From Acidimicrobiales bacterium (GTDB taxonomy: Bacteria > Actinomycetota > Acidimicrobiia > Acidimicrobiales > UBA8592), in the NCBI GenBank assembly GCA_030740795.1, contig JASLWO010000069.1:1-47076 (forward strand): a DNA stretch of 47,076 nucleotides. The letters run 5' to 3'. The translations under genes were made by a program, and so were the position numbers. Shown in pieces: positions 33,389 to 42,033 of the stretch. Below the pieces are notes generated by a model that made no database searches, had not been told where the DNA came from, and was given only the letters and a program-made list of their open reading frames with translations. The first letter of the stretch is position 1, and every line of letters starts with the position of its first letter.

Positions 33389-34341
33389 GAGTTATTGTCT
33401 CTTTCTGATCGTTGTTCGTATGCGTCTACGATTGCCTGCACTATCCGGTGGCGGACAATATCTCGACTAGTTAGATGAATGAAAGAAATGTCTTTGATTC
33501 CTCTAAGGATACCTTCGAGTTCTCCTAGACCTCCCCGTCCACCTGCAACATCTATTTGTGTCATGTCTCCTGTCACGACCACTCTTGAACCAAATCCGAT
33601 CCTGGTCAGGAACATTTTCATTTGCTCAGGTGTCGTGTTTTGTGCTTCATCAAGGATCACGAAGGCGTCATTTAGAGTTCGCCCACGCATAAAGGCTAAT
33701 GGGGCTACTTCAATAACTGCTTCTTCCAGCAATCTCTCAACGCTTTCAATTTCCATCATGTCATAAAGAGCGTCATATAGGGGGCGTAGGTATGGATCTA
33801 CTTTGGCCATGAGGTCTCCTGGGAGGAATCCGAGGCGTTCTCCTGCTTCAACTGCAGGACGAGTAAGTATTATTCGTCGCACTTCTTTTTCTTGCAAGGC
33901 CTTCACTGCCATTGCAACAGCAAGCCAACTCTTTCCTGTTCCTGCTGGACCAACCCCGAATGTAATAACATTTTTTGCTATTGCTTCTATGTATTGTTTC
34001 TGTCCAAGGGATTTTGGTCGGATGTTCCGCCCCCGTATTTTTAGAATTTCAGAACCGAATATGTCTGAAGGTTTTTCATCAGCTAGAACCATATCGATTG
34101 ACCTCCCCAGACTTGTGGCGTCGATGACATGCCCATTCTCAAGTAAGATAACCATTTCTTCAAAAAGAGTTCCTACTTTTGCTGCGTTTTCTCCTTGTAT
34201 GGATATTTGATTACCGCGAGCGTGGATGGTTGCGTCTGGGAAAGCTGCCTCAATTGATTTAAGATGCAGGTCTCGTTCACCTAGGAGGCTAGGCATCAGG
34301 TGGTTTCCTGGGATGCTAATTTTGACACTGGGTTCACTCAT
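33385..34341 (-). CDS. phoH: PhoH family ATPase
   Basis: A 318-residue PhoH/PhoL-type protein. An N-terminal KH-like region (about 15-70) is followed by the P-loop GPAGTGKSWLAVA (about 132-144), the Walker B region VILDEAQNTTPEQMKMFL and the sensor GDMTQID. It is an ATP-dependent RNA-associated enzyme co-encoded with ybeY. The ATG overlaps the end of a 26-codon ORF that bridges the gap from the upstream oxidoreductase gene. Confidence 0.94.
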   Translation of the reverse strand: MSEPSVKISIPGNHLMPSLLGERDLHLKSIEAAFPDATIHARGNQISIQGENAAKVGTLFEEMVILLENGHVIDATSLGRSIDMVLADEKPSDIFGSEILKIRGRNIRPKSLGQKQYIEAIAKNVITFGVGPAGTGKSWLAVAMAVKALQEKEVRRIILTRPAVEAGERLGFLPGDLMAKVDPYLRPLYDALYDMMEIESVERLLEEAVIEVAPLAFMRGRTLNDAFVILDEAQNTTPEQMKMFLTRIGFGSRVVVTGDMTQIDVAGGRGGLGELEGILRGIKDISFIHLTSRDIVRHRIVQAIVDAYEQRSERDNNS

Positions 34342-34414
34342 GGTCGTTTATAGGGTATTGCAATGTGCTGCCATTGCCAAGATGATTTGTAAGTTCGTTA
34401 AGTAGTTGCTGCAT
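34334..34414 (-). CDS. candidate 26-residue peptide ORF bridging the oxidoreductase and phoH genes
   Basis: Its ATG shares a base with the stop codon of the quinone oxidoreductase gene (TGATG at 34412-34416), and its TGA (34334-34336) lies 3 bases inside phoH, overlapping it by 8 bases. Translation could therefore pass without a break from the upstream gene to phoH. The peptide is polar (begins MQQLLNELTNHLG) and has no recognised family. It may be a coupling peptide only, or chance. Confidence 0.35.
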   Translation of the reverse strand: MQQLLNELTNHLGNGSTLQYPINDHE

Positions 34415-35391
34415 CACGGGATTTCAATAATGATTTTACCGATGTTATGGTTTTGTTCCATCCGCGTGTGAGCTTCGGCTGTGTTTTCCAAAGAGTAAAC
34501 GCTATCGATGTAAACTTTAAATTCTCCGTTGGTAAATTTTGGCAAGATTAACTTACTGAATTTCTCTGTTAAATCAATTTTTTCTTCTAGGGTTCGGCTC
34601 CTTAATACCGTACCAATGAGGTTTGCCCGTTTCCTAAGCATGATGCCTAAGTCAATTTCTGGTTTCCCTGTACCCATTAGCCCAACTTGCACGATCGTCC
34701 CTTTCGGAGCAAGTGATTCTAAATTCTTTGCGAGATAGTCTCCGCCGACTAGGTCAATTATTACATTCACTCCCTGATTGTCAGTCCAATGCCTAGTTTC
34801 TTCAACGAAATCTTTTTCCGTGTAGTCAATTGTTAGTTCTGCTCCGAGTTCTCGACATATTCCAATTTTTTGAGTAGAAGCGGTAACGGCTACTTTAGCT
34901 CCTGCATTCTTAGCTATTTGGATTGCCGCAGTACCAACACCAGAAGCCCCGGCATGTATAAGGCACGTATCTCCGTTTTGAAGGTTTCCTTTATCTATGA
35001 GTGCATCAAATGCTGTGAACCATGCTTCGGGGATTCCTGCTGCTTCACTTAGAGTAAGATTCTCTGGTACTGGCATGACTTGTCTTTCATGCACAGTCAG
35101 GTATTCTGCGTATGATCCAGAGGCGACGATTCCCATGATTGCGTCGCCTTTTTCATACAAGTTTGCGTTTGAGCCGTTTGTAACAACAATTCCTGAGAAT
35201 TCGAGTCCTGGTATTTCATATTCTGTTTGCGGTCCTGGATAGAGACCTTTTCTCTGAAGAATATCTGCTCTGTTTAACGCGGTTGCATGTATTTTTACCA
35301 AGATTTCTTTGTTGTCGGGTTGCGGGGTTGGTATCTCCTTTATTTGGAGAGATTCAATTCCACCATGTTGTTCAAGCACTATGGCTTTCAT
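34414..35391 (-). CDS. NAD(P)H-quinone oxidoreductase / zinc-type alcohol dehydrogenase family (PIG3-like)
   Basis: A 325-residue MDR-superfamily oxidoreductase without structural zinc cysteines, like QOR and PIG3. It has TALNRADILQRKGLYPGP near residues 32-49, the cofactor-binding HAGASGVGTAAIQIAKNAGA (about 144-163) and DLVGGDYLAKNLESLAPKGTIVQVGL. It probably reduces quinones or enoyl/enone compounds with NADPH. Its ATG shares one base with the stop of the acyl-CoA synthetase gene (TAATG), so the two are coupled. Confidence 0.9.
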   Translation of the reverse strand: MKAIVLEQHGGIESLQIKEIPTPQPDNKEILVKIHATALNRADILQRKGLYPGPQTEYEIPGLEFSGIVVTNGSNANLYEKGDAIMGIVASGSYAEYLTVHERQVMPVPENLTLSEAAGIPEAWFTAFDALIDKGNLQNGDTCLIHAGASGVGTAAIQIAKNAGAKVAVTASTQKIGICRELGAELTIDYTEKDFVEETRHWTDNQGVNVIIDLVGGDYLAKNLESLAPKGTIVQVGLMGTGKPEIDLGIMLRKRANLIGTVLRSRTLEEKIDLTEKFSKLILPKFTNGEFKVYIDSVYSLENTAEAHTRMEQNHNIGKIIIEIP

Positions 35392-36977
35392 TAGATTTCT
35401 CTATTTTTTTGCGCTTGTTCACGAAGTTCGTATTTCAGCACTTTCCCAGACGCATTTAACGGCAGAGCGTCTATGAATTCAACGACTCGGGGGGTTTTGA
35501 AATTGGCCATTTCCTGTCTGCACCATTGGATTATTTCGTCTGTATCGGGGATTTGGCCAGTAGCTGGAACGACAAATGCGTATCCCACTTCCCCCATTCT
35601 TTTGTCTGGAATGCCCACAACCGATACTTGTCCAATTTGGGGGTGGCGTATCATGTTCGCTTCAACCTCAGCGGGATAGACGTTAAAGCCCCCGTTTATG
35701 TACATGTCCTTTTTCCTATCAGTGATTGAAATGTTTCCATTTGGATCCATAACTCCGATGTCTCCGGTGTGAAGCCACTGATTTGAGTCAACGGTTTCCG
35801 CTGTTTGTTCAGGGTCATTGAGGTAGCCAACCATGATGTTGTATCCCCTTACTACAATTTCTCCTGGCTTTCCTCTTTCTACTTCTTCTCCGTCATCGGT
35901 AACGATTTTGACTTCCATTCCCGGCATAGCTCTACCTGATGTGTTTGCGATTATGGCGGGGTCGTCATCATGTCGGCACATGGTTGCTAGACCGGAAGCT
36001 TCAGTTAGTCCATATCCCGTGACAACTTTCTCGAATCCTAAGCGTTCTCGCATTTGGATGATCATTTCTACTGGTATAGCTGCCGCTCCAGTTACTGCAA
36101 GGCGTAATGTTGACATGTCAAAATTTTCCAAGTTTGGGTGATTAAGGATTGTTTGATAGATCGCAGGAGGTCCGGGGAGCATAGTTATTTGATCCTTGGG
36201 GACTCGTTCCATTACTTGTTGAACGTCAAAGACTGGGTGTGGAAGGATGCAGGAGCCTTTCATGAGGCAAGCAAGAATTCCGGCGTTTAAACCGAACGAG
36301 TGGAAGAAGGGGTTGATTATCAGGTATCGGTCCCCTTGTTCAAGTCCTATGATATTTGCCCAGTCGTTGTAACCTCGAACGATTGCAGAATGAGTGAGCA
36401 TCGCCCCTTTAGGTGCCCCAGTTGTTCCGGAGGTAAACATGATGTGACAAAGGTCGTCACCAGTGACAGATTCTTTCCTTTGGGCGAGTTCTTTTTCTGA
36501 GCAGTTTCTAGCACGTTCCATAAAATCGGAGAATTGCGTTGTTGTATTGTTCGAGTTTCCACGGAGGACAATTATTTCATCCAGGTTTTTTTCAGCTTCG
36601 GTTTCTTTGAGAAGATTGACGTAATTTGTGTCTAGGAAATCTGTTACAGTGAATAAGATTTTTGTTTCTGTTTGTTTAAGCACATAAGCGGCTTCTCTCC
36701 CTTTGAACCTTGTGTTTATAGGGACTAATACGGCCCCTGCCACATGGACTCCGAGTGCTGCTACGACCCATTCCCATGTATTCGGTGCCCAAATCGCCAC
36801 CTTATCTCCTGATTGGACACCCGAAGAGATGAGTGATTTGGCTGACTGGTGTATAGCTGCTCGGAGGTCGTTGAAGCTCCAATCTATTTCTCCATCTACT
36901 AACGCCTGATGATCTCCGAAGTTTTTAGACGAGTCGTCTATAAGCTCTGGAATGGTTCTCCAATTTGCTGCGTTCAT
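35391..36977 (-). CDS. acyl-CoA synthetase (AMP-forming), FadD-like
   Basis: A 528-residue ANL-superfamily ligase. The AMP/P-loop motif FTSGTTGAPKG, the GYGLTEASG motif, LHTGDIG and the C-terminal GGFNVYPAEVE and NASGKVLKYELR segments with the catalytic Lys are intact. It activates a fatty or other carboxylic acid as the adenylate and then the CoA thioester. It resembles the FadD3 type in its N-terminus (NWRTIPELI). The start at 36977 is used because a longer frame would overlap the SDR gene and adds unrelated residues. Located between an SDR and a quinone oxidoreductase in a catabolic-looking group. Confidence 0.92.
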   Translation of the reverse strand: MNAANWRTIPELIDDSSKNFGDHQALVDGEIDWSFNDLRAAIHQSAKSLISSGVQSGDKVAIWAPNTWEWVVAALGVHVAGAVLVPINTRFKGREAAYVLKQTETKILFTVTDFLDTNYVNLLKETEAEKNLDEIIVLRGNSNNTTTQFSDFMERARNCSEKELAQRKESVTGDDLCHIMFTSGTTGAPKGAMLTHSAIVRGYNDWANIIGLEQGDRYLIINPFFHSFGLNAGILACLMKGSCILPHPVFDVQQVMERVPKDQITMLPGPPAIYQTILNHPNLENFDMSTLRLAVTGAAAIPVEMIIQMRERLGFEKVVTGYGLTEASGLATMCRHDDDPAIIANTSGRAMPGMEVKIVTDDGEEVERGKPGEIVVRGYNIMVGYLNDPEQTAETVDSNQWLHTGDIGVMDPNGNISITDRKKDMYINGGFNVYPAEVEANMIRHPQIGQVSVVGIPDKRMGEVGYAFVVPATGQIPDTDEIIQWCRQEMANFKTPRVVEFIDALPLNASGKVLKYELREQAQKNREI

Positions 36978-37030
36978 GGTGGTTAAGCCTATAACGAGTT
37001 TTATATTCAAGCGAACAGAGTAGGAGGATC

Positions 37031-37780
37031 CTACTGAAGTCCGCCGTACGTTCCTCCTGCAACAGGGATAGCCGCCCCAGTTATATAGCCTGCCTGTTCG
37101 GAACAAAGGAATGCGGCAATTTTGCCGAAGTCTTCAGCTGAGCCGATTTTTTTTGCAGGTACAGCGTCAGCGAGGCCTTTCAGATTTTTTTCTCCATAGA
37201 TTTCTCGCACTCGGTCTGTTGCGTGAAAACCTGGTTGGATGGAATTAACGGTTACGCCGTCAGAAGCGATTTCTAACGCCATGGTTTTAAGAAATCCTGT
37301 CACTCCCGCTCTTGCTGTGTTTGAAAGCATGATATTTGGTATCGGCTGCCGTACGGATATGGATGTGATTGCAAGCACTCTGCCCCACTTATGGCTCTGC
37401 ATTTCCGGAACCGCTTCTTTGCACATTGCTACTACTGACATGAGATTGAGTTCCAAAGCAGATAAGTATTGATTGACTTCGGTTGTCTGAAAAGTGCCGG
37501 TTGGGGGCCCTCCCGCGTTTGTTACGAGAATGTCAATGTTGGATCCCAATGCATCGTTTGCGTGTCGGACTAGTTGAGTCGCTCCTTCAACTGATGAAAC
37601 ATCGGCAATGACTGGTATGGAGTCTGGTATTTGTTCTGCGGCTCGATGAAGTCGTTCTTCATCCCTTCCTGAAATAACAGTTTTGCAACCTGCTTCTGCT
37701 AATGCTTTGGCGGTTGCATAGCCGAGCCCTGCAGATGAAGCTGCTATGAGCGCTGAACGTCCTGCGATGCCTAGATCCAT
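37031..37780 (-). CDS. SDR-family oxidoreductase (FabG-like)
   Basis: A 249-residue SDR with a variant nucleotide-binding motif AASSAGLGYATA (about 12-23) where most SDRs have TGxxxGxG. VTNAGGPP (about 86), a Ser in ITSISVRQP (about 139) and C-terminal ITGAAIPVAGG follow. In the position of the catalytic Tyr, I see NTARAGVTGF in place of YxxxK, so activity is uncertain. This version occurs in some SDRs annotated as FabG-like. It lies 51 bases downstream of coxM and 53 bases upstream of the acyl-CoA synthetase. Confidence 0.87.
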   Translation of the reverse strand: MDLGIAGRSALIAASSAGLGYATAKALAEAGCKTVISGRDEERLHRAAEQIPDSIPVIADVSSVEGATQLVRHANDALGSNIDILVTNAGGPPTGTFQTTEVNQYLSALELNLMSVVAMCKEAVPEMQSHKWGRVLAITSISVRQPIPNIMLSNTARAGVTGFLKTMALEIASDGVTVNSIQPGFHATDRVREIYGEKNLKGLADAVPAKKIGSAEDFGKIAAFLCSEQAGYITGAAIPVAGGTYGGLQ

Positions 37781-37831
37781 ACATAAATCGTAGCCGTTGG
37801 GGGACTATATTTGCTCTCCCCTTCTTATTTG

Positions 37832-38647
37832 TTACGTATTAGCTAATGCTCTTCCAAGGAGTACTTGAGATAGGTGCCTTCGGTAATCTTGTTCTCCATG
37901 GATATCTGATGGGGGTGATAGGCCATCATCGGCTAGGACTGCTACTTCTTCATTAGTTGCTCCAGATTTGAGCGCTGCTTCTGCTGCAGCTGCTCGAACT
38001 GGTGTTGTTCCCATATTTATCATACCTATTCCGGGAGTGCCGCCATGCTGAACTGCGCATCCTACAATCGCCCAGTCTTGAGCTCGCCGGTTGAATTTTT
38101 GGAAAGACCATTGTTGACCGGTTTGTTTTGGGAATTGAATTTCTGTCAGGAGTTCATCTTCTGCGACGGCTGTTTCCCAAAATTCAGTGAAAAAATCATC
38201 AGCTTCTACTTTTCTTTCTCCATTGGGACCTGAAATAACCAAAGTTGCGCGCGTTGCTAGTACAACAGCGGGTAGGTCAGATGCTGGGTCTCCATGACAT
38301 AAGGAGCCACCTATTGTCCCTCTATTCCGTACCTGTGGGTCCCCTACGTGCCCAGCTGTGTGGGCTAATAGCGGCAGGTGTTCTTTAAGAGCATCTGATT
38401 GCTCAACTAGTCGATGGCGGGTTAATGCCCCAACTGATATGTGATCTCCTCTTTCTTCTATGAATGAAAGATCTTGAATTGCTCCTATGTCGATAATTAC
38501 TTCAGGGTTCGCTAGGCGAAGTTTCATTAGTGGGAGCAATGAATGCCCTCCGGCTAGAATCTTGGCTTCATCTCCGTATTCTCCCAGTAGCGACACCGCT
38601 TCTTCGGCTGAGGTAGCTAGCTTGTAGTCAAATTTTGCTGGAATCAT
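37832..38647 (-). CDS. FAD-binding (medium) subunit of a molybdenum hydroxylase, CoxM-like
   Basis: A 271-residue flavoprotein. The FAD-binding motifs AGGHSLLPLMKLRLA (about 32-46) and a later VRNRGTIGGSLCHGDPASD are those of CoxM/xanthine dehydrogenase medium subunits. It takes electrons from the iron-sulfur subunit. It overlaps the small-subunit gene by 4 bases and ends the L-S-M transcription unit. Confidence 0.92.
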   Translation of the reverse strand: MIPAKFDYKLATSAEEAVSLLGEYGDEAKILAGGHSLLPLMKLRLANPEVIIDIGAIQDLSFIEERGDHISVGALTRHRLVEQSDALKEHLPLLAHTAGHVGDPQVRNRGTIGGSLCHGDPASDLPAVVLATRATLVISGPNGERKVEADDFFTEFWETAVAEDELLTEIQFPKQTGQQWSFQKFNRRAQDWAIVGCAVQHGGTPGIGMINMGTTPVRAAAAEAALKSGATNEEVAVLADDGLSPPSDIHGEQDYRRHLSQVLLGRALANT

Positions 38648-39144
38648 GATTCTTCTCCAATTTTTACAGGGATACCATCAGGATGCTCAGCAGCCCATTG
38701 GATTGACCTAACGATCATTTCATACCCGGTGCATCTACATAGGTTCCCTTCAAGGTGCTCACGGATCTCTTCCTCTGTAGGACTTTCAATTTCTTTGAGT
38801 AGGGCGGTGCCAGCCATTAGCATTCCAGATGTGCAATATCCGCACTGGAGCCCATGTTCTTGTCTGAAACCTTCTTGGATCGGCGTATACGGTCCATCTG
38901 GGGAGGCAAGCCCTTCAACTGTTTGAACTTCCTGATCGTTTGCCTGAACTGCTAATACAGTGCATGATTTAACTGCCTCTCCGTTAAGGAGAACAGTACA
39001 CGCTCCACAATTTGAGGTGTCACAACCTACATGCGTTCCAGTCAGTTGGCATTCTTCACGAAGGAAATGTACTAGAAGTGTTCGAGGGTCTACTTCCATT
39101 TCATGAGATTTTCCATTGACCGTGATCGTTATAGGGAATGTCAT
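38644..39144 (-). CDS. [2Fe-2S] (small) subunit of a molybdenum hydroxylase, CoxS-like
   Basis: A 166-residue iron-sulfur protein. The plant-type ferredoxin cluster is bound by the cysteines in GCDTSNCGACTVLLNGEAVKSC (about 39-60), and the second cluster by CGYCTSGM and CRCTGYE (about 99-141). It carries electrons from the Mo site to FAD. It overlaps the large and medium subunit genes by 4 bases each. Confidence 0.94.
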   Translation of the reverse strand: MTFPITITVNGKSHEMEVDPRTLLVHFLREECQLTGTHVGCDTSNCGACTVLLNGEAVKSCTVLAVQANDQEVQTVEGLASPDGPYTPIQEGFRQEHGLQCGYCTSGMLMAGTALLKEIESPTEEEIREHLEGNLCRCTGYEMIVRSIQWAAEHPDGIPVKIGEES

Positions 39145-41450
39145 TTTTTATCTCCTTGAAGAATTCTCCAGATCTTTTGCGGGGTTGCGGGCATATCTAC
39201 ATGGGTCACATCGAGGTGACGGAGTGCATCTACGACAGCATTGATAACAGCTGGGGGTGCTCCAACTGAACCAGATTCTCCGATTCCTTTCGCTCCGAGA
39301 GTATTGTTCGGAGTGGGCGTACAGATTCTTCCGGATGTAAAAGATGGAAGCTCAGGAGCTGCTGGAATAAGGTAATCAACAAAAGTCCCAGTGGTAGGTT
39401 GACCATTTTTGTCATATTTGACTTCCTCATATAATGCTTGGGCAATTCCTTGCGCTACTCCTCCATGAACTTGTCCTTCAGCGAGCATCGGACTAATAAC
39501 TGTTCCGCAATCATCAACAAGGTACATGTCTCTTACGCGTGTGTCACCAGTATCTTTGTCTATTTCAACGACGCAACCGTACGCTCCTGACGGAAAGCTA
39601 AAGTTCGGAACTTGTTGAAGTACAGTCGTGTCAAGCGACCCTGGTTCTACATCTTCAGGTATTTCTAAAGGTCTGAAACTTGTCCAAGCGACTTCCCCCC
39701 AGCTCACGGTTTGTGACGGCGTTCCTTTAACAGAAAAGTTTCCTTGTTCTACGATTAAGTCATCTGGATTAGCTTCAAGAAGGTGAGCGGCTACTTTTTT
39801 CGCTCTTTCCACGATTTTCATGGAAGCTGTTTTTACTCCTTCACCACCGACGGCCACAGCTCGTGATCCGAGAGTGCCAATTCCCTGAGGGATCGTTGCT
39901 GTGTCTCCATGCCTAACTGAGATCTTATCAAACTCTATTCCGAGGTAGTCAGAAGCGATTTGTGCAAATGTTGTTACTGTTCCCTGCCCGTGTGGAGAGG
40001 CTCCTGTATATATAATTGCGGAGCCATCAGGCTGAATTCTAACTTGGACTGATTCCCAAGATCCTAGGTGACCGAACCCTTCCAGAGAGCCAGGAGGTCC
40101 GAAACCTGCTATCTCTAACCAGCTAGCAAACCCTACGCCTAGCAGCGGCTTAGTCGGATCATCACGATTTCCTTCCTGTTCTGTTCGAATAGCGTCGTAA
40201 TCCATAATATTGAGAAGTTCGTTCATGCATCCAGCGAAATTTCCGCTGTCGTATACAGCTATCTCAGAATGGGTTGCATAAGGGAAATTCTCGGTAGCGA
40301 TGTAATTTCTTCTTCGTACTTCGACTGGGTCAATTCCTAGGGTGTAGGCGATTTGATCTACGGCTCTTTCAATAAGGTAACTAGCTTCGGGCCTACCAGC
40401 TCCCCTGTATGCGGCAACCGGAGTTGTGTTGGTAACGACATTCTTCCAAGCAACTGAGACATTGGGAATTAAATAACATCCGGCTGCCATTGTTGTTGTA
40501 AGTGCTGGGAGTCCCATGCCTGTGGGGTCTGCATATCCACCTTGATCTTGGTAAACCATGACCCTTAGTGCGAGTATTTTTCCTTCGTCGTCAAACGCGA
40601 TATCAACATCTTGTTCTTGGGCTCGACCATGGTACATCTGCGTCATACATTCGCTTCGGGTTTGCGTATATTTGATTGGTCTGCCTAATAGTTTAGAAAG
40701 AGTTGGGGCGATGAATAATTCAGGTGTGAAGTTTACTTTAGCTCCGAATCCGCCACCGACGTCTGGTGTTATTACTCTGCATTGATCTTGAGCTATACCC
40801 AGCCATGAACTTACTGTGTTCCTTAGATGATGAGGGGCTTGGAAACTAGCCCACAAAGTCAATCCTGATGGTCCGTGGTCCGCTAGACAAACCATGGGTT
40901 CCATTGGGGATGGGGCGCATCTATTATTCACGATATGCATCGAGACGCTATGAGGTGCTTCATCAATGATTTGTTGATGATCGTCGGGGCTTGGAACTTC
41001 CATCACTGTGTTAGATCCAACCGCTTCATAGAGAAGCGGTGCGTTCTCTGCTATGGCATCACCTATGTTGGTCACTACACCTAGCGGCTCATAATCAACT
41101 AAGACGAGTTCCGCTCCATCTGCCGCCGCGTAACGGTTTTCAGCTACTACTACGGCAACAGCCTCACCAACGAAACGGACTTTATCTTTGGCTAAAGCGG
41201 GTCGTTCAAGCCCCGGAACTCCCGGAAGTGGTCCTAGCTCAAGATTCGTAGCCGTCCACACTCCGATCACTCCTTCGCATTCCAATGCAGCGCTTACGTC
41301 GATGTCTTTGATTCGGGCATGAGCCTCAATGCTTCGTACGAAAACCATGTGAGCCGTTCCCGCGATTTTAACGTCATCAACGAATTGGCCTCTACCGCTA
41401 ATTAGGTTGGGGTCTTCTTTTCGAATGACCCGTGCTCCTACAAGTGACAT
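39141..41450 (-). CDS. molybdopterin (large) subunit, form II CoxL-like hydroxylase
   Basis: A 769-residue large subunit of the xanthine oxidase family. GGGFGAK (about 236-242) and the catalytic Glu in GAKGIGESGS near residue 720 are conserved, so it should be active. The active-site loop reads AYRGAGR (about 347-353), the form II signature; the CO-oxidising form I motif is AYRCSFR. It is therefore better seen as a hydroxylase of unknown substrate than as a proven CO dehydrogenase. It is the first gene of the L-S-M unit and diverges from ybaK over 106 bases. Confidence 0.92.
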   Translation of the reverse strand: MSLVGARVIRKEDPNLISGRGQFVDDVKIAGTAHMVFVRSIEAHARIKDIDVSAALECEGVIGVWTATNLELGPLPGVPGLERPALAKDKVRFVGEAVAVVVAENRYAAADGAELVLVDYEPLGVVTNIGDAIAENAPLLYEAVGSNTVMEVPSPDDHQQIIDEAPHSVSMHIVNNRCAPSPMEPMVCLADHGPSGLTLWASFQAPHHLRNTVSSWLGIAQDQCRVITPDVGGGFGAKVNFTPELFIAPTLSKLLGRPIKYTQTRSECMTQMYHGRAQEQDVDIAFDDEGKILALRVMVYQDQGGYADPTGMGLPALTTTMAAGCYLIPNVSVAWKNVVTNTTPVAAYRGAGRPEASYLIERAVDQIAYTLGIDPVEVRRRNYIATENFPYATHSEIAVYDSGNFAGCMNELLNIMDYDAIRTEQEGNRDDPTKPLLGVGFASWLEIAGFGPPGSLEGFGHLGSWESVQVRIQPDGSAIIYTGASPHGQGTVTTFAQIASDYLGIEFDKISVRHGDTATIPQGIGTLGSRAVAVGGEGVKTASMKIVERAKKVAAHLLEANPDDLIVEQGNFSVKGTPSQTVSWGEVAWTSFRPLEIPEDVEPGSLDTTVLQQVPNFSFPSGAYGCVVEIDKDTGDTRVRDMYLVDDCGTVISPMLAEGQVHGGVAQGIAQALYEEVKYDKNGQPTTGTFVDYLIPAAPELPSFTSGRICTPTPNNTLGAKGIGESGSVGAPPAVINAVVDALRHLDVTHVDMPATPQKIWRILQGDKK

Positions 41451-41484
41451 GTTCTTACCCCCCCGTACTTTGTCCCGAGAGTAG

Positions 41485-41527
41485 TACGAATTAGGTAGGT
41501 AGTTCCAATGCGTAAGGGGAATTCGTA
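41485..41527. promoter_or_regulatory. 8-bp inverted repeat in the coxL/ybaK divergent region
   Basis: TACGAATT (41485-41492) and AATTCGTA (41520-41527) are exact complements with centres 35 bases apart, in the 106-base region between two divergent genes. It could be a spaced operator for both; one such pair is not rare by chance. Confidence 0.3.
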
Positions 41528-41556
41528 TTTCATTTGCCGTCGCGTAGACTCATCAC

Positions 41557-42033
41557 GTGACTCCTGCGGTTCTTGCTTTAGAAGCGGCTAATCAGCCGCA
41601 CCGGCTACTTCATTATTCGCGTTCCGGTAGTGAATCAAAGTATGGAGAGGAAGTTTCTGCCAAATTAGGAATTGACCCAGATCGGGTTTTTAAAACACTT
41701 ATGGCTGAATTGAGTGATGGGGAGTTGGTTGTTTGTGTTGTTCCTGTGTCTTGCCTTTTAGATCTCAAGACTTTAGCTAAAGCAGCAAAGGTCAAGAAGG
41801 CGTCTATGGCTCATCAAGCCTTGGCTGAGAAACGAACTGGTTACGTTGTAGGTGGCATCTCTCCTTTCGGTCAGACTCATTCCCATCGGACTTTCGTTGA
41901 TCAAACAGCATTGGATCTGGATGAGTTGTATGTAAGTGCTGGCAAAAGAGGTGTCGAGATTGTTATTACCCCTAAGGCGTTTACGGTCGTACTTGATGCA
42001 ACTTTCACTAGACTCACTGGAGAACCTCTATGA
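41557..42033 (+). CDS. ybaK: Cys-tRNA(Pro) deacylase YbaK
   Basis: A 158-residue trans-editing enzyme that removes Cys mischarged to tRNA-Pro. The catalytic Lys is in DRVFKTLMAEL (about 46), followed by VVPVSCLLDLKTLAKAAKVKKASMA and TGYVVGGISPFGQ, as in bona fide YbaK and unlike the paralogue at 11781. It starts at GTG; no in-frame ATG is near and the Shine-Dalgarno is weak. The stop overlaps the decarboxylase start by 4 bases (ATGA). Confidence 0.9.
   Translation: MTPAVLALEAANQPHRLLHYSRSGSESKYGEEVSAKLGIDPDRVFKTLMAELSDGELVVCVVPVSCLLDLKTLAKAAKVKKASMAHQALAEKRTGYVVGGISPFGQTHSHRTFVDQTALDLDELYVSAGKRGVEIVITPKAFTVVLDATFTRLTGEPL

Noticed and set aside
33087..34210. Two long plus-strand frames (127 and 135 codons) across phoH and ybeY
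   Set aside because: They are shadows of clearly conserved minus-strand genes and show no motif or ribosome-binding site.
36978..37106. A longer N-terminus for the acyl-CoA synthetase
   Set aside because: It would overlap the upstream SDR gene, and the residues are rich in Arg/Cys and unlike the family. The NWRTIPEL start is typical.
39141..41450. Carbon monoxide dehydrogenase (true form I CoxL)
   Set aside because: The active-site loop is AYRGAGR (form II), not AYRCSFR; CO oxidation cannot be claimed.
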